Below, in pieces: positions 60,532 to 64,000 of a DNA stretch of 64,000 nt. A program made the position numbers and the translations under genes. This stretch comes from Lycocorax pyrrhopterus obiensis (Eukaryota > Chordata > Aves > Passeriformes > Paradisaeidae), in assembly GCA_014706295.1 (NCBI GenBank), contig JACSVZ010000001.1, positions 37,496,318-37,560,317 on the forward strand. Reading direction: 5' to 3'. Every line of letters begins with the position of its first letter. The first letter of the stretch is position 1. Under the pieces are notes generated by a model, which saw only the letters and a program-made list of their open reading frames with translations, was not told the origin of the DNA and did no database searches.

Positions 60532-63500
60532 TGCATGAAGGCAGTTATCAAATATATACACTGGGAAACCTTGGTCAGCAGCAGCCAAAAATCTACTTGA
60601 AGAAACTGAAAGTCCAAGTATTAGCATCAGTTATTCCAAAGAGATGCATAACAGCCCTAGAATAAGTAATATAAAATTTTAGATTATTTCACAGACGAAA
60701 ACCGAAATTCTTTCTATCTTCTCCAGAAGAAAAATACACCAGTGCAAAACAAGTAACCTATTAGAGAAAGGACTATATAATCCTTGATCTTTCACATTTC
60801 ATTGTTTTTTATTATGCTAACTAGGAAAACCTTCTAACAGTAACATTTCAGGCTTTTGACAGCATCAGGACTAGTAGCTTTTTATGATTTACGACACAGA
60901 TACAGTGTCTTAATGGCTGCTTTTAGCTTTTTATGGCACCAACCTCATACTTTTTTGTGAGCTGGGAGTTGTTCTTCTTTCCTAATTCATAAGATAAGTT
61001 GCATTACTTGGAGCACCTTTCAATGCTGCCATAGTTTTAAGGGGATCTGTTTGTATGTGGTATCTCTGTGATGAATTCCTCCTTTCCAGTGAGTTGGGCT
61101 GAACAGCACCAACTATTCACAGGCCTCAAAGCATACAAACATTATATTTATGATTATTAGGAAATTCACATGCTTAGCTATTAGCAAAGCTTCCCTTCTA
61201 CCTTAACTTTTGCTTGCCTGCCAATGATAAAACTTACAAGTAATGAGTCTAGTAGTGACAGAACAGAAATCCCTTCTGAAGCTGATTAAAAAGATCATTA
61301 AATTTGATATTTTCAGGAAAGAAATGAAGACAAATTATATGAACATATTGTCTCTTTTATGGTAAACATTGGTGTTATTCTCATTTCAGATGCTTTTCCT
61401 TATTTTTCTTCTCTAAGATTCCACTAGTTCTTTGGTCATTATAAATACACTCTTACTTTTTTTCCATGTTATGGAAATTTTTATTTCCCACTTTCTTTCC
61501 TGAAACTTGTTTCTTGTGCATGGTTAAGAACAGTTGCACTGGCCTAAGTCACTGCTACACAGTTTATAGGAGTTCACTGTAAACATCTGGAGCCATAGTT
61601 TTCCCTCTGGGATCTCCTTTTCTCCTTCATTCTTCAGGTATTTGTCTAGGTTTTCAGTTCTGGTCTTACTTCATTTTCTACTCCTAACAAAGTACTTGCA
61701 AACTAACAAAGGGAGCAACAGACCAAAGTGCAGAAAAGGTGGTTTGCAGTAGTTACTGTGCTTCATCAGTTTCCCCATATGTCTCCTTGTTGTAAATTAT
61801 TTTGGAATCTACTAAAAGAAAAAATTATGACTTACTGTATTCCGGGCTTTTGTTGTTTATTTTTCTCCTCCCCCACCAAAGCTTTCACAATGACTCACTA
61901 AAATGTTTCCTACTAGCATATCCACAATTTGTCTCTCTATATACCTACATATTGTCTCTCAATAAATCCAAATGGGAGTGTCTGGTATTGTGGTGGAGGA
62001 TTAGAGGGGATCACTAGAGAAAAATGGTCGGGGATTCCAGTGAAATGATAAACATTTTTACTTGAGGTCGCTAAATCTACACTTCTTACTTACTTGCCCC
62101 ACCAAAACATCATTTTCTTAATAACATGCCTCATCTAATCTGGAATGTAACTTAAAATATTGTACCACTGTGAAAATGCTTCTTCATATGACAATATAAA
62201 TATAAAACTCTAATTCTCTGGAACTAGAAGAAAAGATGAATAAAAAATTATAAGACAGCCAACTCATACAGCATGATGTTATTTTATGACTACTTTTTTT
62301 GGTATTATGTCCAAGTGAAATGCATAAACTACAGGTTTATCCTCTATTTCTAAAGTGCTGTACACAACCACAAGAGTAGACAAAAAAAATAAATAAACCC
62401 ACATCCATTACTTAGTTTCTTCAGCTATTATACATTTAGCAAAGCAGCTCATAAACTTGGCTAAATCTGTATCTGAATCAAAACTTCAGAGTCTACTGAA
62501 CTGCGAAGTCTCAGGTGATGAATCCTGATTCCTGACCTAAATCAGCCCTCAGACTTTCCAGCTGAACTACCACTAGGTTTTATTAGCTCACATCTCACTT
62601 TTCATCCTGAGTGCAAAAATAAGAGAGAAAAGTAATTCTGCTAACCAGATTCACACATACCACGAATTCTCGTATAGAAGATTCCTCATTTTACTCCTGT
62701 AAGTTAAAAACAACGGTATGTAGCCTCCCTGTCAGGCGAGAAAATACTGCCCCAGTCATGAAGAATTTTGTGAGGAGCTACTCTTTTCAGAGCATAACCT
62801 GTGAGGGACTGCATTAAAAGTCACCTTGGAGATGTGTGAAAGAAGCTGGAGCACATCACAAAAATGGCATTTTCTTAAAAAGAAAGGTCATCTGTTCTAT
62901 TGAATCCAGGTAAAAATAGCAGAGTCTGCCAGCACTGCTCTTGTGCAGCTTTTTCATGTCCTCATAGCCCAGAGAAGCCAACTGCAGAATTCAAAATTGA
63001 AGTTCTGAATTAATCCCATTTTCCAAACAGACACACAGTTACTTAAACATCTGTGGTCCTCCCCATTAACATTTCTCTTGTATAACACATGGCAGTGGAT
63101 TTTCTGGGCCACTGAACAAGTATGCAATGTGACAAGTGAGAGAAGAGCAAGGGTTGAGAACATGGGTGGCTCGGTTATCATAAATGTAAGTAAGCAGTAT
63201 TTGCAAAGGCAAAAAAATCCTTTTTGCTGCATAAAACAGCACTTGAAAGGAAATGTAAACACATATGCACTTTATACCTTGTGCATTAGACAAAACAAAA
63301 ATACCACAAAATTCTGCTGAGAGACTCAGAAAAGGGGCATAATTAACCACCATTACATTCACTTAGGATCCATGAGCTACAGACTTTGACCTCCTTACTG
63401 ACACATGAGCATAATGGATTCTACATTGGTCAGGTACATACTGATCTTTTACAGGGACGTGCAATTAAATTAAGAATAGGTCTCTTTACCATTCAAATAG

Positions 63501-63655
63501 TCACACTGCCTTTTTTTAGTTGCTTTAACTGTTGTGCTTCTCTTTTCTGACATTTCAGTTTATAATTCACACTGTGCCAGATTTCTAGTGGTAATTTCAT
63601 TGTAATACATAAAAGGGTGTAAACAGATTTTTAACAAGGTGTGAGCCTGAGTCTA

Positions 63656-63745
63656 ACAGTCAATTCTGGCACGAGTCAATTGGGCTGATGTCAGTAGAAT
63701 TGGAATTGCAGTGGTATTACTGAAAGAAGAATTTCATCCAAATGA
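63656..63745. repeat. Possible ancient interspersed repeat
   Basis: GGGCTGATGTCAGTAGAATT, GCAGTGGTATTACTGAAAG and AAGAATTTCATCCAAATG in this order resemble an old repeat word string that I recall from reptile and bird genomes ('...TCAGTGGAATTGCACCAGTGTAACTGAAAGCAGAATTTGGCCC'-like). Divergence is high and the identification is from memory. Confidence 0.3.
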
Positions 63746-63778
63746 CTTTTTAGACACATCGCCAATAACCATAAAACA

Positions 63779-64000
63779 GAATCATAGAATCATTAAGGTT
63801 GGAAAAGACCTCCAAGATCATCGAGTCCAACCTTTGACCGAACAACAGTTTAAACTGAACCATAGCACTAAGTGCCACATATAGTTGTTTCTTGAACACT
63901 TCCAGGGATGGTGAGTCCACCATTTTTCTGGGCAGAATGTTCCCATGTCCAACATTCCCTGCCGCACCTTGACCCCACTTCCTCTTGCCCTTGCCTGGGA
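63779..64000 (-). mobile_element. CR1 LINE, 3' end, continues past the window
   Basis: ACAGAATCATAGAATCATTA, AGGTTGGAAAAGACCTCCAA, GATCATCGAGTCCAACC, AAGTGCCACATATAGTTGTT, TCTTGAACACTTCCAGGGAT and GGTGAGTCCACC are the reverse complement of the CR1 3' end. The similarity continues with CATGTCCAACATTCCCTGCC and CTTGACCCCACTTCCTCTTG to the last base. About 30 bp relative to other copies seem missing near 63935. Two octamer units mark the 3' terminus at 63779. It looks like one of the better-preserved CR1 copies here. Confidence 0.95.

Larger units (their letters stand above)
58221..63778. other. Unique AT-rich DNA, no gene supported
   Basis: The only simple repeat is the (TTTTA)-like tract at 60480-60531. 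A 104-codon plus-strand frame at 59737-60051 has no recognisable domain. Near 63656-63745 a possible ancient repeat is listed separately. No splice-site pairs or promoters stand out. Confidence 0.55.

Noticed and set aside
1..64000. CRISPR arrays, operons, Shine-Dalgarno sites, tRNA and rRNA genes
   Set aside because: The sequence is vertebrate nuclear DNA. No regularly spaced repeats were seen, and no tRNA or rRNA gene was recognised by eye.

Overview
The window reads as gene-poor, AT-rich nuclear DNA from a bird, most likely a passerine. The bird assignment rests on at least twelve pieces of CR1 retrotransposon, nearly all from the 3' end of the element. Several still carry the terminal ATTCTATGA-type octamer or its complement. 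The passerine assignment is weaker. It rests on recognising, from memory, two LTR families common in songbird genomes. No protein-coding gene, tRNA or rRNA can be supported. The open frames longer than about 100 codons fall either in LTRs, in low-complexity tracts, or in unique sequence where frames of that length are expected by chance.

Layout from left to right. 1-9.8 kb: unique AT-rich sequence with two plus-strand CR1 pieces (3986-4227 and 6764-7332) and a short minus-strand CR1 tail (9779-9829). 12.8-13.6 kb: a minus-strand CR1 tail followed by an old minus-strand LTR. 18.9-19.7 kb: two minus-strand CR1 tails. 20.9-21.6 kb: a pyrimidine-rich, strand-skewed stretch. 24-27.3 kb: unique sequence with homeobox/POU-type motif clusters, two perfect inverted repeats, an isolated consensus splice donor, and a minus-strand poly(A)-signal plus A-tract arrangement. 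31.8-32.7 kb: a plus-strand CR1 tail, then a complete solo LTR flanked by a perfect 5-bp target-site duplication. 40.6-46.4 kb: a very diverged CR1, an ancient palindromic (MITE-like) repeat and a CR1 tail. 52-53.4 kb: a GC-richer unique island, then a younger minus-strand LTR of the same family as the 13-kb copy. 55.3-58.2 kb: an internal CR1 piece and a 3' CR1 piece in the same orientation. 63.6-64 kb: a possible ancient repeat and a minus-strand CR1 that runs off the end of the window.

Nothing here forms a pathway, operon or gene cluster, and I found no previously undescribed biological system. The best-supported observation is the intact solo LTR with its GAGTC/GAGTC duplication. The most useful leads for function are the motif-dense unique segments, which may be conserved non-coding elements or non-coding exons. 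Those calls need cross-species alignment or RNA data. Family names and subfamily groupings come from memory of repeat consensus sequences, not from a search.
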